From assembly GCA_036346405.1 (NCBI GenBank), contig CM070548.1, positions 70,155,739 to 70,219,738 of the forward strand: 64,000 nt of DNA, written 5' to 3'. Every line of letters starts with the position of its first letter. Position 1 is the stretch's first letter. The notes under the pieces were generated by a model. That model was not told the origin of the DNA, ran no database searches, and was given only the letters and a program-made list of their open reading frames with translations. Shown here piece after piece: positions 33,379 to 46,300 of the stretch. This stretch comes from Phyllostachys edulis. Taxonomy: Eukaryota > Streptophyta > Magnoliopsida > Poales > Poaceae. A program made the position numbers and the translations under genes.

Positions 33379-36300
33379 ATGAAAGGAATATACTGGAATA
33401 GCAGAGGTCTTTTGGACTTGGCTAAATATAGGTATGTGGCGGATTGTATAAAGGAACACAATTTAGACTTTGTGGCAATTTTGGAGACGAGGAAGAATGA
33501 TATGTCAAAGACAAGTCTAAGCCGCCTCTCTGGGGGAGCAGATTTCGTTTGGCATTGTCTTCCCCCACGTGGTAGATCTGGGGGGATTTTACTTGGAATT
33601 AATGCCTCTGTTTTAGATTTGTCTTTGACTGTCGAAGGCGAATTTTATATCAAATTTCATTTGACTAATAAGGAGGACAGATTCAAATGGATTCTGATGG
33701 CGACTTATGGGCGGTATGAGATGATCTCAAAGCCGGTTTTACGCGAGTTAGTTCGCGCGTGCCAACATAACCCCCTTCCGACCTTAATTGGTGGGGATTT
33801 TAACATTTTAAGATGTAGTAAAGAAAAGAACAATGATAGATATAGTACTCGGTGGCCATTTCTTTTCAATGCTGTAATTGACAGCTTTGACCTTAGAGAA
33901 ATAGCTTTATCGGGACGACAGTTTACTTGGGCTAATTCCTTCCAAATCCAACTTATGAGAAGCTAGAGCGAGTTCTAATGACAACAGAATGGGAATCCAA
34001 GTATCCTTTGGTCTCGGTTCATGCTCTAGACAGAGTATTTGAGATCACACGCCTCTGTTACTTCAAGCAGGAAGAGGCGTTAAATGAGGAACCATAGCGG
34101 TTCAAACTTGAACTAGGATGGTTCTTCGTGAGATTTTCGAGATCGTGTAAAGGAAATATGGAACAAGCGGTTCTGACGCAACTCCGTTCAACGATGGAAT
34201 AATAAGATGAGTGCTTTGCTTGATTATCGAGGGTTAGGCGATTCAGTTAGCGGTTCATATAAGAAACAGAAAGCTAGTCTCCAAACTACCATTGATGCTT
34301 TGGACATCACTGCTGAGGTACGAGACTTAATTGATTTTGAGAGAGAGCAGCTTGCTCAATCAAGAGATCGATTAGCTAGACTTCTTCGTGAGGAAGAAAT
34401 CAAATGGTACCAAAGAGCAAAGGTAATGGATGTCCTTTTGGGTGATAATAATACGAAATATTATCACATGGTAGCCAATGGTAAACACAGGAAGAAATTA
34501 ATTTTTTGCCTTGATTAGGAAGAAGGAAAAATAGAGGGGACTACAGCACTCAAGTCATACATTACTAATTTCTACAAGAAACTTTTTGGCCAACCTAAGG
34601 ATTCTTACTTTACACTAGATGAATCTATTATAGAGGATATATCCCAGGTTACAGAGTTGGAAAATAGTTTCCTTACGGCACCTTTTTCGGAAGAGGAGGT
34701 TCGGGGAGCTGTCTTTGGAATGGCACATAATAAGGCTCCTGGACCGGATAGTTTTCTGGCGGAGTTCTATCAAAAATTCTGGGATATCATCAAGGATGAT
34801 CTGATGAATTTATTCAAGGAACTCCATGCTGGAAATCTCCCCTTGTTTAGTCTCAATTTTGGGGTAATAACACTCCTTCCAAAAGTTCAAGAAGCAAACA
34901 AAATTCAGCAATACAGGCCAATATGTTTGTTAAATGTCAGTTTCAAAATTTTCACCAAAGTCACGACAAACAGAATTAATTCTGTGACTGACCATGTGGT
35001 GAGTCCTACACAAATTGCCTTTCTGCGCGGACGTAATATCCTTGAAGGAGTTGTAGTCCTACATGAGACAGTACATGAATTGCATCGTAAGAAATTGAAT
35101 GGGGTGATTTTTAAAGTAGACTTTGAAAAAGCCTATGATAAGGTCAAATGGCATTTTCTACTGCAAACCTTACGAATGAAAGGTTTCTCGCCCAAGTGGA
35201 TCTCTTGGGTTGAGTCTTTTGTTTCGGGAGGGAGTGTGGCAGTCAAAGTCAATGAGGAGGTAGGACATTTCTTCCAGACTAAGAAAAGTTTACGATAAGG
35301 AGACCCTTTATCGCCGATACTCTTCAATATCATAGCTAACATGTTGGCTGTTCTAATCAATAGAGCCAAAGCAGATGGGCAAATTACAGGGATTGTACCA
35401 CATCTCATTGATGGTGGACTCTCTATTCTACAGTATGCTGATGATACGGTTCTCTTTATGGAACATGATCTGGAGAAAGCTCGAAACTTGAAGTTATTGC
35501 TTTATGCTTTTGAGCAACTATCGGGACTAAAATTAATTTCCATAAGAGTGAATTTATACTGCTTTGGCAAAGCTAGAGATTTTGAGCAAGAATATCTGAG
35601 TTATTTGGTTGCTCCACGGTGAATTTCAATTCGGTGCTTGGGTATCCTATACATCATAGGAAGTTAAGAAATGCCGATTGGAAAGAAGTGGTGGAAAGAT
35701 TTGAGAAGCGACTCAGTAGTTGGAAAGGGAAACTTCTATCCATAGGAGGACGACTCACTCTGATTAACTCAGTGCTTAGCAGCCTCCCAATGTACATGAT
35801 GTCTTTCTTTGCGATTCCGAGAGGGGTCCTCAACAAACTCAACTACTTTCGCTCTAGGTTCTTCTGGTAGAGTGATGGTCAAAAAAAGAAGTATCGATTG
35901 GCTAAATGGAACATAGTGTGCCGTCCTAAAGATCAAGGGGGTTTAGGAATCCATGATTTGGATATTAAAAACATAGCATTACTTAGCAAGTGGCTATTTA
36001 GGCTGCTTACTACAGATGGAGTTTGGCAGCAGCTAATACGAAATAAGTATTTGGGATCCCAACCTCTTTCGCAGGTTCAATGGAAGGCCGGGGATTCTCA
36101 TTTTTGGGCAAGTCTAATGAAGGTGAAACGGGATTTCTTCCGTTTTGGATCCTTCATAATCAAAGATGGTTCCCAAATTAGGTTCTGGGAAGACATTTGG
36201 TTGGGAAATGCGACCTTGCGGGAACAGTACCCTGGCCTTTACAATATTGTTAGGCAAAAGCAGATATCTGTCGCAGAAGTCTTTCAAAATGGCCCTCCAA

Positions 36301-37080
36301 ATTTTTCTTGGAGAAGGGATCTAATTGGTTCAAAATTAGTGGCATGGAATAACTTATTACCACGCATCGCTAATATAGAATTAATTCAGGAGCAAGATGA
36401 GTTTCGATGGAACTTGTCCTCTAATGGGCAATTCACTGTGAAGTCTCATTATCTAGCACTAGTTCATAGTGATGTCCCTAATATAAATGCATTTAATTTG
36501 GAAACTAACGGTACCACAATCAAGATTAAGGTTTTCCTTTGGTATCTCATTTGTGGAGTGGTGTTAACCAAGGATAACCTAGCAAAACGTAATTGGCAAG
36601 GCAATCAAGATTGTTGTTTTTGTAAATATAAGGAGACAATTAAACACCTCTTCTTTGAATGCCATTTTGCCCGTTTAGTTTGGACTATCATACATGTGGC
36701 AAGTGGGATCGACCTCCTCATAATGTTTCTCACATGTTTTACGGTTGGCTTAGGGAGTCGGAATGATTTACAACTATATGTCTGTTAGGGCGGTTGCTAC
36801 TTGTTGGTCGCTTTGGTTATCAGAATGATATGGTTTTGATAGAAAAGTTATTGCTTCTCCTTTGCGGTGGTTTATTTAATTATCCATTGGTGCAAGACCG
36901 GTTATACTACTGAGCCGGGTTCATGGATTTGGTTATTGCGGGGTGTCTACACTTGGAGCGGTGGTCGAGTGTTTTACCCGTGGGACATGGGTGGCGATCT
37001 AGTCTCGGGATTGATGGCCCTTGATTCTTCCCCTGTTCTTCTTTGGCTTTTAATTTTGTGGGTGTCGTGAGTGTTTTTGG
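33379..37080 (+). pseudogene. L1 ORF2: endonuclease, reverse transcriptase, zf-RVT
   Basis: It starts with MKGIYWNSRGL and ILETRK, the apurinic-type endonuclease, with GGDFN at about 33791. The expected SDH motif is replaced by altered sequence after an indel near 33950. Reverse transcriptase follows: NKAPGPDSFLAEFYQ, FRGRN-like LRGRNILEG, KVDFEKAYDKV and YADD at 35434-35445. Then WKGKLLSIGGRLTLINSVL and the C-terminal zf-RVT segment (KVFLWYL...DCCFCKYKETIKHLFFEC). Stops lie at 33964, 34516, 35296, 35868 and 36786, with a frameshift near 35610. ORF1 ends 44 bases before the ATG. Confidence 0.88.
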
Positions 37081-37284
37081 CTATGTGCATCTTAGTTATG
37101 TAGAGGCCGGGAGAGATCTCAGTGTGGTTGTATCACTTTGATGTAACTGACTGAGTTCAATAAAAGCTTCCATTATCTAAAAAAAAAATTTATGAACATA
37201 TTCATGTGAAAAGTAGTTGTCAAAGTTGTATGTTGGAGTTCATGTCAATGTCTAAAACGCCATATATTTTTTTAACAGAAGGAG

Positions 37285-39480
37285 TAATAATATGCACCTC
37301 TGTTGATCCCTGGGTTGCATGCCTCTCGTAAATTTTATTTGATCATATAAAAAACCCTTTTCTTCTATAGTTTTACTTTATACAGATTGAAAATTTTAAG
37401 TCACCTGGCCATTGTTTTAGGAAGAGACAAAAAAGTTCATCTTCTCGGGAAGAGAGAGGGCGGGCGTTCAACTGAACAATGGTGAATCCTCTATTATTTA
37501 GAGGATAATAGATCTCTTATTTAGGCGAAAAACTCCTTAATGAAATTGGGGGAGGCCTTCGTTTCAAAAGAAGAAGAAGAAGATTAGTTGGAAAGGCTCA
37601 GCTCAAGAAAAAAATTGAACAGCATAGTGTGTCCCTTTCAGTACTTCTCTGAGTGTGTACATGTACATGTACATGTACAAGATAGGTACCCCAAGAAATT
37701 GTAGGGGACAAATGCATTAATCTGATGTTGCCATTTAACTCCATGGACGTATTCATGGGGTCCCAATCTCAAGTGGTCCATACTCAAAATATCCAATCTG
37801 TACTGACATAGAAGAAAAATAAGCAGAAGGAGTAGCACGAAATTTCTCGCCCAAAGTCTTAAGAAAGTTAGCCCAGTGGGCTGCAAGGTCCTGACAAATT
37901 GAGACATAATGTCCTTAGTCCTTACCCACCCCCCAGTGTGCTCTGTTCTAAAAAACAAAGGGGTCAATTTTGACATACTCTCTCTGAGGTAGCCATAGGA
38001 CAGCAACGTGCAGTGTGCTCTCTTTCGTTGCGTGCCTGTGTCTGGATGTTGGACTTCGGTGAACAGCTTGTTAAACTCCCACAGGGTCACAGTACATAGC
38101 AGCTTGCACACGTTAGATGCATCCATGTCGGGCTTCTTCCGCCGCATCGCCCAACACTGCAGCAGGCAGCTAGCACTGCCGGCCACTTCGCCAAGCATCG
38201 CCGTATGTGATGCACGAAACGTCCCTGCGGCTGCCACACGCTACCGTGTCCTTGCACTCTTCTAATTTCGTTGGTCGCCGCCGTGTGGTGTGCCATACCG
38301 CGCGCGAGCGCGAGCGTATCTGCACACCCATCGATCGGCAGGCAGGCAAGGCAAAGTGCACTTGTCAGGGGACGACCGATTTTACCTGCACTGGCGCACT
38401 GCTGCATGTGCCACACGATCCAAGACAGGACAACGGACGGGCCCGGCTGGCTGGCCGACGCTAGCTAGCGACGCACGTCGGCGGCACGGCACGGACGCTA
38501 GCTTCCTCGCCGTATCGACCGCTGGGAAACTTGCATCTGCCATCATGCCCACGGCACGGTACGTAGCTAGGGCGCGTCCGCGCGTGACAGTCACGAGCTC
38601 TGCTAGATTTCAGTACGCGTGTGTGATACTGTGATCCCGAATGCGCGATTCGGTCGTCGTCCGTGATGGTCCACACGAGCGCGCGCCGCGCCGCGCCGGC
38701 AGGGCATGCACGAGGTTGGTCGCGAGTGAAAAATAATGGTAGTGAGCCAGTGACACGCTCGAGTACTGCCACGTGCAAAACACCCCAGCACCATTTTATG
38801 GGCACTGTCTCGACTTTTCCACGAAAATGATGGTGGGCAACACGTGCGCGAAGCTATATTACTAACATTTAAGCCTGGAGAAAGGGAGGCCAGCCCCGCC
38901 CGCTACGTCGATAGGATTTTGTCTGCCGTCCCATCGTACCGCAAATGTCTCCGTGCCGCCCAGTCTGACCTCCTGCGCGCACTGGGTAGACGCGGCCGTA
39001 TGCGCGTCACGTTGCCCGGGATGCCGTGCCCGTCTTATCGCCTCCGCGCATGCCTCGCGACCGCCCGATTCCGCCGCTTGCATGGTGCGCTTGCTGGGAA
39101 GACGTGGACTCGCGTATGCCACGTCGCCCGAAGAGCCGCGGCTGTTCGATCGCGCCCGGATGCGCTTGCTCCCGCTCGATTTCAGCGTACCCTTGCCTCG
39201 CGGGCTCCTGCTTGATTTTGGCCCTCGCGCGGGCACGCTTCCTTGCATCGTGGGCCTACAGCCCACGCTCGCCCAGCAAAACGGTCCACGCCAATGGCTC
39301 GGGTGCTCTTCTAGTACATAATAATAACTAAAAATAAACAACCATATCTAGCTAATGCGCCATCTAAACAAATAAAGACAACCCATTCAATCAATATATA
39401 CCTATGCTGCTATGCACTTGCTGGAAAGGGGAAAAAGCCGATTCTCACCAGGGGTGGATTCAAGTGAAGCTTCAGGGATG
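37285..39480. other. Unassigned segment, GC-rich in its second half
   Basis: 37285-37990 is mixed and includes a small GTACAT repeat (37658-37679). 38000-39330 is GC-rich with overlapping frames on both strands, none carrying a motif; its GCACGGCACGG and CTAGCTAGCG phrases resemble promoter-proximal sequence of grass genes. I cannot name a gene here, but it is the largest stretch in the window not covered by a recognised element, and a small host gene or regulatory region is possible. Confidence 0.3.
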
Positions 39481-39485
39481 CATAG

Positions 39486-39640
39486 TGTTATGAATATTGT
39501 GTATATATTCAAGAGGCTCAATGAGCAATACATATAGAGAGTACAAGAGGTATGCCATATAGAGATAAGAATACCATATATAGATAAGGACATACAAAAA
39601 GGATTTCTATTCTAATGCAAAAAGGACTCCTATTCTAACG
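39486..39640 (-). repeat. Copia C 3' LTR, about 155 bp
   Basis: It aligns with 63048-63173 through TTATGAATAWTGTGTATATATTC, TACAAG, GTATGCCATATA and ATTCTAAC. It has an extra internal duplication (GATTTCTATTCTAATGCAAAA) compared with the other LTR. The outer end keeps the TGTTA; the inner end reads CG in place of TG on the minus strand. Confidence 0.85.
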
Positions 39641-39656
39641 CCCCTCCCCCCTCAAA
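39641..39656 (-). promoter_or_regulatory. Copia C polypurine tract
   Basis: The minus strand reads GAGGGGGGAGGGG immediately before the 3' LTR; this is the site where plus-strand DNA synthesis starts in the family. Confidence 0.85.
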
Positions 39657-39657
39657 C

Positions 39658-40080
39658 TCACGGTGGATCACACATATTGAGTTTGGAGAGAAAATACAAA
39701 TATTGTGCCCTAGTCTGTGGCCTCGTGAAGAATTTAGCAACCGATAACTCTGAGGGCACAAACTGTAAATCAAGTACTCTCTCTTGCACCTGTGAGCGAG
39801 TGTATGAAGTATTCACACCAATGTGCTTGGTGAGCTCATGTTTCACTGGGTCCCGGGCAATACTGATAGCACATGTATTGTCAGACAAAAGAGTCGTAAG
39901 TTCTATCACAAGCACTCCGAAATCTGCAAGTAACCACCTCAGCCAAGTAACATTTGCTGTCACTGCTGCCATATCTCTCAATTCAGTCTCTACACTCGAA
40001 TGGGAAACTGCAGTCTGCTTCTTTGTCTTCCAGGCAATCAGAGAGGTGCCAAGAAAAACATAGTAAGCAGAAGATAACAA
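39658..40080 (-). pseudogene. Copia C RNase H
   Basis: A 140-residue frame has KTKKQTAVSHSSVETELRD (usually KKQ..VSRSS.EAEYRA), WLRWLLADFG, LLSDNTCAISIARDPVKHE and FVPSELSVAKFFTR, the normal Copia RNase H order, ending about 85 bases before the 3' LTR. The Glu and Asp of the active site (E in SSVETE, D in SDNT) are kept. It overlaps the RT frame by about 100 bases because of a frameshift. Confidence 0.85.
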
Positions 40081-41100
40081 CGGTCAAAAGGATCACTAGC
40101 CCAGGTCGCATCGGAGTACGCCTGAAGCTGTAGTGAGGTGGAGCTAGGAAAAAACAAACGACGAGAAATAGTCCCACGCAAGTAACAAAGAACACGAAGA
40201 AGGTGACTGTAGTGAAGATGGGTAGGACGACCATGAACTGACTCAAGATATGAACAACATAAGTAATATCAGGACGAGTGCTCACAAGATACACCAAACT
40301 CCCAACAAGATAACGATATCGAATATAATCCTCAAGAAGATCACCACCAGTGGCATGAAGCTGGAGGGATAGCTCCATGAGAGTCTCAGCAGTGCGAGTA
40401 TCAGTCATACCAAACCGGTCAAGAAGATCCTGAACATACTTCTGTTGGGAGAGGTAATAGCCCTCAAGCATGAAAGAGACCTCAATCCCAAGGAAGTATT
40501 TAAGAGAACCAAGATCAGTCATAAAAAACTACTGACTGAGATGCTTCTTCATATACGTGATGAATGAGGAATCATCACCGGTGATGAGTATATCATCAAC
40601 ATATAGAAGAAGTAGTGTCCTACTCCGAGATGAGAAATGAACAAAAAGAGTAGGATCATAGGAATTGACAGTGAAACCGACATCAGTAATCACTGAGGTA
40701 AAACGCGCAAACCAGGCACGAGGAACCTGTTTGAGGCCATAAAGAGCATGATGAAGACGACAGACATGCCCATCGGGAACAGAATACCTAGGTGGTGGCT
40801 GCATGTAGACCTCCTCATGCAAAACATCATTAAGAAAAGCATTCTTAACATTTAGCTTAGAGATAGACCACTAAAGAACAGAAGCAACCACAACAAGAGT
40901 GTGAATAGTGGTCATATGGGCAACATGAGCAAAAGTCTAATCGTAGTCATGACCGTACTCCTACTGAAAGCCGTGAGCCACAAGGCGAGCCTTGTAGCAC
41001 TCGATAGTACTATCAGACTAGTTCTTAATCTTGTACACCCACTTGCACATGATCGGATGAGCATGCACAGATGTCGGTACAATATCCTAAGTCTCCATAC
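40081..41100 (-). pseudogene. Copia C reverse transcriptase
   Basis: Segments in order on the minus strand: a degraded N-terminal part (41100-40830); HEEVYMQPPPRYSVPDG, LHHALYGLKQVPRAWF and LLLLYVDDILITGDD, with the YVDD active site (40529-40822); and then LGSLKYFLGIEVSFMLEGYY, LSQQKYVQDLLDRFGM and YRYLVGSLVYLVSTRPDI (39983-40522). This is the RNA-dependent DNA polymerase of the element. A stop near 40526 and frame changes interrupt it. Confidence 0.88.
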
Positions 41101-41735
41101 GTCAAAGGGCATCAAGCTCTTCTGCCATAGCGAGCTGCCACTTAGAATGAGGAGTAGCCTCACAATAAGAACTAGGCTCAGTGACAGAGAGAGCATGAGC
41201 TATCGGAGCAAATCCAAGATGATCAGGAGGTCGAAGGGATGTCCAATCACGAAGAACGTAATGAGGAGCATCATTAGGAGGATCAGATGTGGGTGTCAGC
41301 ATGATACCAGGAGAGAAGACTAGTGAAGGACGAGGTCGCCTAGAGTAGTGAATACCAGAGAAACGAGACGATGGTGCTGCAGTAACAAGAGGCGGAGGTG
41401 AAGGTACAGAAGGAACCACTAGAGATAGACAAGAGGAAGACTGTGATAGTGGAGAAATGAGTGAAGAGTCAGAAAGAGACAACCATAAAATCGACTCAAC
41501 GGTGGAAACATGAGAAGGAGCCAAATCTCGATAGAAGAAAGGTCGAGATTCGTCAAAGACAACGTCTCGTGAAATCCTGATCCGTCGAGCAAAAGAATCA
41601 TAGCAGCGATAACTCTTATGCTCAAAACTATAACCAAGAAATACACACTCAACTGACTGGGTCGATAGTTTAGTGCGCTCATGAGGCTGTAGCAGAACAA
41701 AACAAGTACAACAAAAAATAGGAAGATGAGGGTAC
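41101..41735 (-). pseudogene. Copia C integrase C-terminus and linker
   Basis: Serine- and proline-rich linker (41102-41524) ends in SYCEATPHSKWQLAMAEELDAL, the normal junction into reverse transcriptase. Upstream (41525-41700) come HERTKLSTQSVECVFLGYSF-like residues in mixed frames, corresponding to the GKG/LGY segment of Copia integrase. Confidence 0.6.
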
Positions 41736-41736
41736 T

Positions 41737-41820
41737 GGGGTGCTTGAGAGTAAAGACGCTCTATAGGACTGACATCCTTGGGGTGCTCGAGAGTAGAGAC
41801 GCTCTATAGGACTGACATCC
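41737..41820. repeat. 42-bp tandem duplication in Copia C integrase
   Basis: GGGGTGCTYGAGAGTARAGA followed by CGCTCTATAGGACTGACATCCTT occurs twice with a period of 42, a multiple of three, so it adds 14 codons without shifting the frame. Confidence 0.85.
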
Positions 41821-42380
41821 TTAAGAGTAGTGGAAGGCTGCATATTGATGAGATATGCAGCCGTAGAAACAACCCCAGCCTAGAACTGCGGTGGAACGTC
41901 AGAGGCAAGGAGAAGAGTGCGGGCAGTCTTAATCAGATGACGATGTTTATGCTCAGTAACTCCATTCTGAGCATGGGCACCATGATAAGAAGACTAGTAA
42001 AGAGTGCCCTACTCAGAAAGAAACTGTCTAAAAGTGCGAGAACAGTACTTGCCAGCAAAATCATAGCGAAAAAGTACGGATGAGAGAATCAAACTGAGTA
42101 CGAACCATCGTTGCAAAGATACGATAGATCGCAAGAAACTGACCACGATTAGACATAGGGAAAATACATGTAAAACGAGAATAATCATCAATGAAGATCA
42201 CATAAAATTTATGCCCGCCTTTAGAGATAATAGGCACAAGTCCCCATACATATGAATGAACTAAGTCAAAAGGATGAGAAGACAAGGACTCACTAGAATG
42301 GTAAGGAAGTTGTAGCTGCTTTCCTAACTTATAACCCTGACAAAACATGGCCGTGTCAACAGTAACACGTCCAAGAACAT
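41821..42380 (-). pseudogene. Copia C integrase core
   Basis: The frame 42348-42061 reads GYKLGKQLQLPYHSSES, then HSYVWGLVPIISKGGHKFY, VIFIDDYSRFTCIF and TMVRTQF. The first catalytic aspartate (normally HSDVWGP) is tyrosine. The second aspartate (RYDFAGKY) and the glutamate (NGVTEHKHRHLIKTA) can be seen further on, in broken frames to about 41830. Confidence 0.8.
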
Positions 42381-43083
42381 CCTAACAAATTAATGAAGAA
42401 AGACAGGATCCACACAAGTGACCTAAACGATGATGCCACTGTGCAAAAACTCCAAAGGTGGTGGCAGTAGTGGCGGTGGAAGTAGACGTAGAGGTGACAG
42501 GAGCAACTGAAGTGGGCGAAAGGTGGAAGCGATCAAGGATGTAGAGACTTTGACGATTCCTACGGCGCTGGCCAGTCCCAAGTATTGTCTCTGTCTGTCG
42601 ATCCTGGATGAAACAGGTGTGAGAGTCAAAACCAACCCTACAGCCAAGATCGGTGAGCTGACCCATCGAGAGAAGCTGCATGGTAAGTTGGGGAACAAGG
42701 GAAGTAGCTAGAACAAAAAAGTCAGTAGACAAAAGAGTGCCCTACCGTCAGCTGTCTGAACAGAGATAGGAAAAACATGAGGTCCTACTGAAGTGAGAGA
42801 TGTGGAGTCTGGTGTTATGTGGAAAGAGACACCAGAATCCAGAACCTGCTGAGCTATGAGAGAGCTGCTGAAATAGAGCCTAGCAGAACTGCTGAACAAA
42901 GTCACCTCGCTGAGAAGGTCTTGACGTGCTGGTCTGTCCTCCCGTCGAGGAGTTAGGGCCTCCCTGCCCCCCTTGGATCGTCCACCTCCATGCGCCTTGT
43001 TCTACCTTTTTTGCACCGCACAACACTGGTAGTCGTGCCCGAAGTTCTTGCAATAATTACACTTGTTGATGATCTAGAACCGA
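42381..43083 (-). pseudogene. Copia C zinc knuckle, protease and GAG-pre-integrase
   Basis: From the Tat junction the minus strand gives CNYCKNFGHDYQCC, a gag knuckle. Then, across two stops, come LIAQQVLDSGVSFHITPDS, where DSGVS is the aspartic-protease motif, and STDFFVLATSLVPQLTMQLLS, MGQLTDLGCRVGFD and HHRLGHLC, the GAG-pre-integrase HHCC segment. The protease cuts the polyprotein in the particle. Frame changes between the parts show decay. Confidence 0.75.
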
Positions 43084-43316
43084 TCTTACAAATGATTGAA
43101 GCAAGGCAATCAGCATTAGATTCATGTTTTAAGTCTGATTCAACAGCATAGCATGTATTACGCTCAGTGTAATTAGGATTAGTCCACTGCCTGGTCGAGT
43201 GCACCTCCTGTAAAGGATCCAGTTCATAGCAATAAAAAGCAATTACATTCTCTCCCAAGAACTCTTTGCCATTTTTCTCTGTTTATTTCATAAGATTGGC
43301 GACTTGATCATCGACA
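43084..43316 (+). repeat. Tat 5' LTR, truncated (last ~230 bp)
   Basis: It aligns from GATTGAAGCAARGCAATCAGC to ATYGTCGACA-like ends with 58703-58921. Sequence to the left does not match the 3' LTR, so the upstream part of this LTR is deleted. Confidence 0.8.
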
Positions 43317-43318
43317 GC

Positions 43319-43335
43319 TGGCATCGTCCGTGGGG
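43319..43335 (+). promoter_or_regulatory. Tat primer-binding site
   Basis: TGGCATCGTCCGTGGGG starts two bases after the LTR end. It resembles the TGGCGCCGTCTGTGGG-type sites of Tat/Athila elements. Which tRNA it pairs with I cannot settle. Confidence 0.6.
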
Positions 43336-43389
43336 TAGAAGACGTTAAGTTCTTGAGGATTACTTCGCTCAAGCATTTCTCATTCATCC

Positions 43390-43394
43390 CCTTC
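43390..43394 (+). repeat. Solo LTR S1 target-site duplication, left copy
   Basis: CCTTC, identical to 47751-47755. Confidence 0.75.
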
Positions 43395-46300
43395 AGTCGG
43401 GACCAAAAAATGCAATTCAGGAACCCTCTGTATACTCTGAACTAGTCCCAGATCAGTAGCTAGCTAATAGGAAACAGTGATGAAATACCATCTATTTATT
43501 CGATTTAACTAAAAAGATCTCAAAATAATAAATAGTAATAATAGTTGGACATTATGGTCAATATTTACTTAACTTGCCACACTAGGCGAAAGAAACAAAT
43601 AAGCTCTTGCAGCGGAATAGAAAACTGGAAATGGCCAATCAACATGCCCACAGGTAATCGAATTGAGAACGTATCCTAATTCGCAAAACCTTCTTGGAAC
43701 TCCTAAGCAGCTTGATATTCTTCAACTGAGCAACAATGGCGCAAAGCCGTGAATACATAAAGTACTCAGCAAATCGTGGAGAAATGTATCCAAATAGTAT
43801 TCATACAGGGTTTGAACAAAGGTTCACTACTACAAAATAGACCATACTGGATGCCTGGAACCGTCTGATTGTACTTATCACAGACAGTTTTTTAATAAGA
43901 ACCGTCTGTGATATATAGCGATAGCTAGAGCTGTCTGTGATACATAATTATCACAAACGATTTTTTTAATAACCGTCTGTGAATCTTCACAAACATTTTT
44001 AAATACAAACGATCTGTGATGTCTTCAAATATCACAGATAATTTGTATTTAAAACCGTTTGCGAATCACCACAGATGGTTTTTTTTATCACGAACCGTCT
44101 GTGATTATAATCATATCACGATGGTTTTGTAGATAAAATCGTCTCTAATACTTTTGTTTTGTTGGACGGGGAAACAAAAATTTGGATTTAATGGGCAGGT
44201 GGTCGAAACTCGCTTTATATTAACCGAGTCTGCTCACACCTCACACCTCCCACCTCCATCTCCTCCTCTACCATCTCTCCTCTAACTGAGTGCCACCGTC
44301 TCACCTTGACCTTGTGCCCTGGCCTCCCCCGAGCTCATCGCCCGTGGCCTCCTCCACCTTGCCTCCACCTCGTCGTCGCTGGCGTCCCCCGACCTCATAG
44401 CCCATGGGCTCCCCCAACATTGTCGCCCCCAGCCTCCTCCACTTCGTCGTCCCAACCTCCTACTACCTCGTTGCGCCCCGCCTTCTCCACTTCATTGCCC
44501 CAGCCTCCTCCACCTCGCCCCAGCCTTGTCGTCATCGGCCTCCCCCAACCTCGTTGCCCCCAACCACCCTCGACATTGTCGCCCCTAGCCTCCACCTCAG
44601 ATTGCGCACTGTCCGGTAAAACAGCCATAACTTTTGCATATAAACCAGATTGCGACGTTCTTTGGCTCGTTTGAAATCTAACGAAAATTCCATATTAGAT
44701 TCATTCACGAGGCTCAGGAAGCTTCAGACAAAGTGAAAACCCCCAAAAAAAGGTTGTTTAGGGTCTCAAAATAGCCTCCGAAGTTTTAGCACCCCTTTTT
44801 TTGCAATAGAAAAAGCTATCACAGACGGTTCTAAACAATAACCGTTTGTGAAAAAGCTATTACAGATGGTTTCGAATAAGAATCGTCTGTGATAATCAAT
44901 TACTACAGACGGTTCTTGTTCAGAACCATCCGTGATAGCTTTTTCCATTCGGTTATTGTTTAGAACCGCTCTAGGATATCTTTTTGACGATTCAAAAACC
45001 ATCTGTGATGACCTCATATCATCACAGACACATAAATTTAGACGGTTTAAAAACCGTCTGTAATGACAGTTTGGAGCTGTCTGTGATGACCCTCTCTGTA
45101 GTAGTGGTTAGTTGTATGGTTCATTTGCATAAAGCAACATTGACGATAAATACAATAAATAGATTGAAATGCGTAATTAAAAAGAATAATAAATAATTGA
45201 ACAATTGTTTTGAAACAACCAGTGAATTCTCCATTCACCTCCTAAGACAAACCACCAAGTGAATTACCTATTCACCAACGAACATTATATTCATCAAGTG
45301 AACTTTCGATTCACGCTCCGACACATTTTAAGAAGAAACTCTATCTCTCGTGTGAAATCCCCGGACATATCTATAACCGAGGACGCGACTATTCGAATAG
45401 ATTAATTAATACTCTGCAGAGGTTGTACACTTTACCCACAAGATATAACCAGTGTAGCGATCACCAATCATAACAAAGCCTTTTAGAAATTTTATCTCGA
45501 CAATTGACTCTCCCGTTGCGCATACTGTCACCCCAACCTCACCGTTGGTTTGACGCACACCGTTGGACCTGGAGACGATAACCTCACCCATAGATGTGAC
45601 CTTAGAAAGGGTACACACCTCTACCCATATACTACCTGAGTAGTCAATGCCAAAACTCTATAACTTACTAAGTTAGGCACATCTCATACCAGGCATGAGG
45701 TTGTACGAAAAGGCCCAGTTTAATGGTGCACAAGATTACGTCCTTTACAAGTTACTCAGGTGAGTCTACCACAAACCCACAACGTGTTAAATCCACACCC
45801 TCGCTGCACAACCGCTCTCCCGAGCGAAAAACATTTTGTTTAACCAAGACTAATAACATACCCTGTCATGGTACATAAATTTTATCAACAGTGGCTAACC
45901 AGCACGATTCTATATTTCATTAAGTCAAGATTAGTCATTATGACACATGTGATAATGAACCCATCGCAACTAAGCTGAACTAAGCATCTGCACGATATCC
46001 ATGTTGGTGATACAAATATGTCCAATTAAAATTATCCATGCTAGGGTGACAAATGATTCACGACATTCAAATAATCAAAGGAGGCATAAGGGCAACAGGT
46101 GATAGCTAATCCCAAAACAATTTGTATAAAGATAGCATGCAATTATATAAAACAATATACTTTTGAAATCATAGGATCAATATGATCCAAGCACCACGAC
46201 TTGCCTAGGAATAGATCCTGGGACTGGTCTTGATCTTGATGTACTCCTCCTTGCTCAAAATTCCCCGAAGTATCAATGTCTACTCACAAACGAAGCAAAC

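Larger units (their letters stand above)
30023..37190 (+). mobile_element. L1-type LINE, apparently full length, about 7.2 kb
   Basis: Two consecutive ORFs with the plant L1 order are followed by TTCAATAAAAGC and a short poly(A) of ten bases ending near 37188. TATGAAC flanks both sides (30016-30022 and 37191-37197) and is a plausible short target duplication; the element splits a MITE at this point. ORF1 encodes an RNA-binding protein, ORF2 an endonuclease and reverse transcriptase for target-primed copying. Several stops and shifts in both ORFs make the copy inactive. Confidence 0.88.
29804..37284. mobile_element. Stowaway-type MITE split by the L1 element
   Basis: The left part (29804-about 30022) begins CTCCCGTTCAAGTTATACGACGTTTTAGA. 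The right part (37191-37284) ends with the complement of CTCCTTCTGTTAAAAAAATA...GGCGTTTTAGACATTG. These are the two inverted arms of one element, with TA on both outer sides, as in Tc1/mariner-derived Stowaway MITEs. About 310 bases belong to the MITE; the remainder is the LINE and the (TA)n tract at which it inserted. Confidence 0.65.
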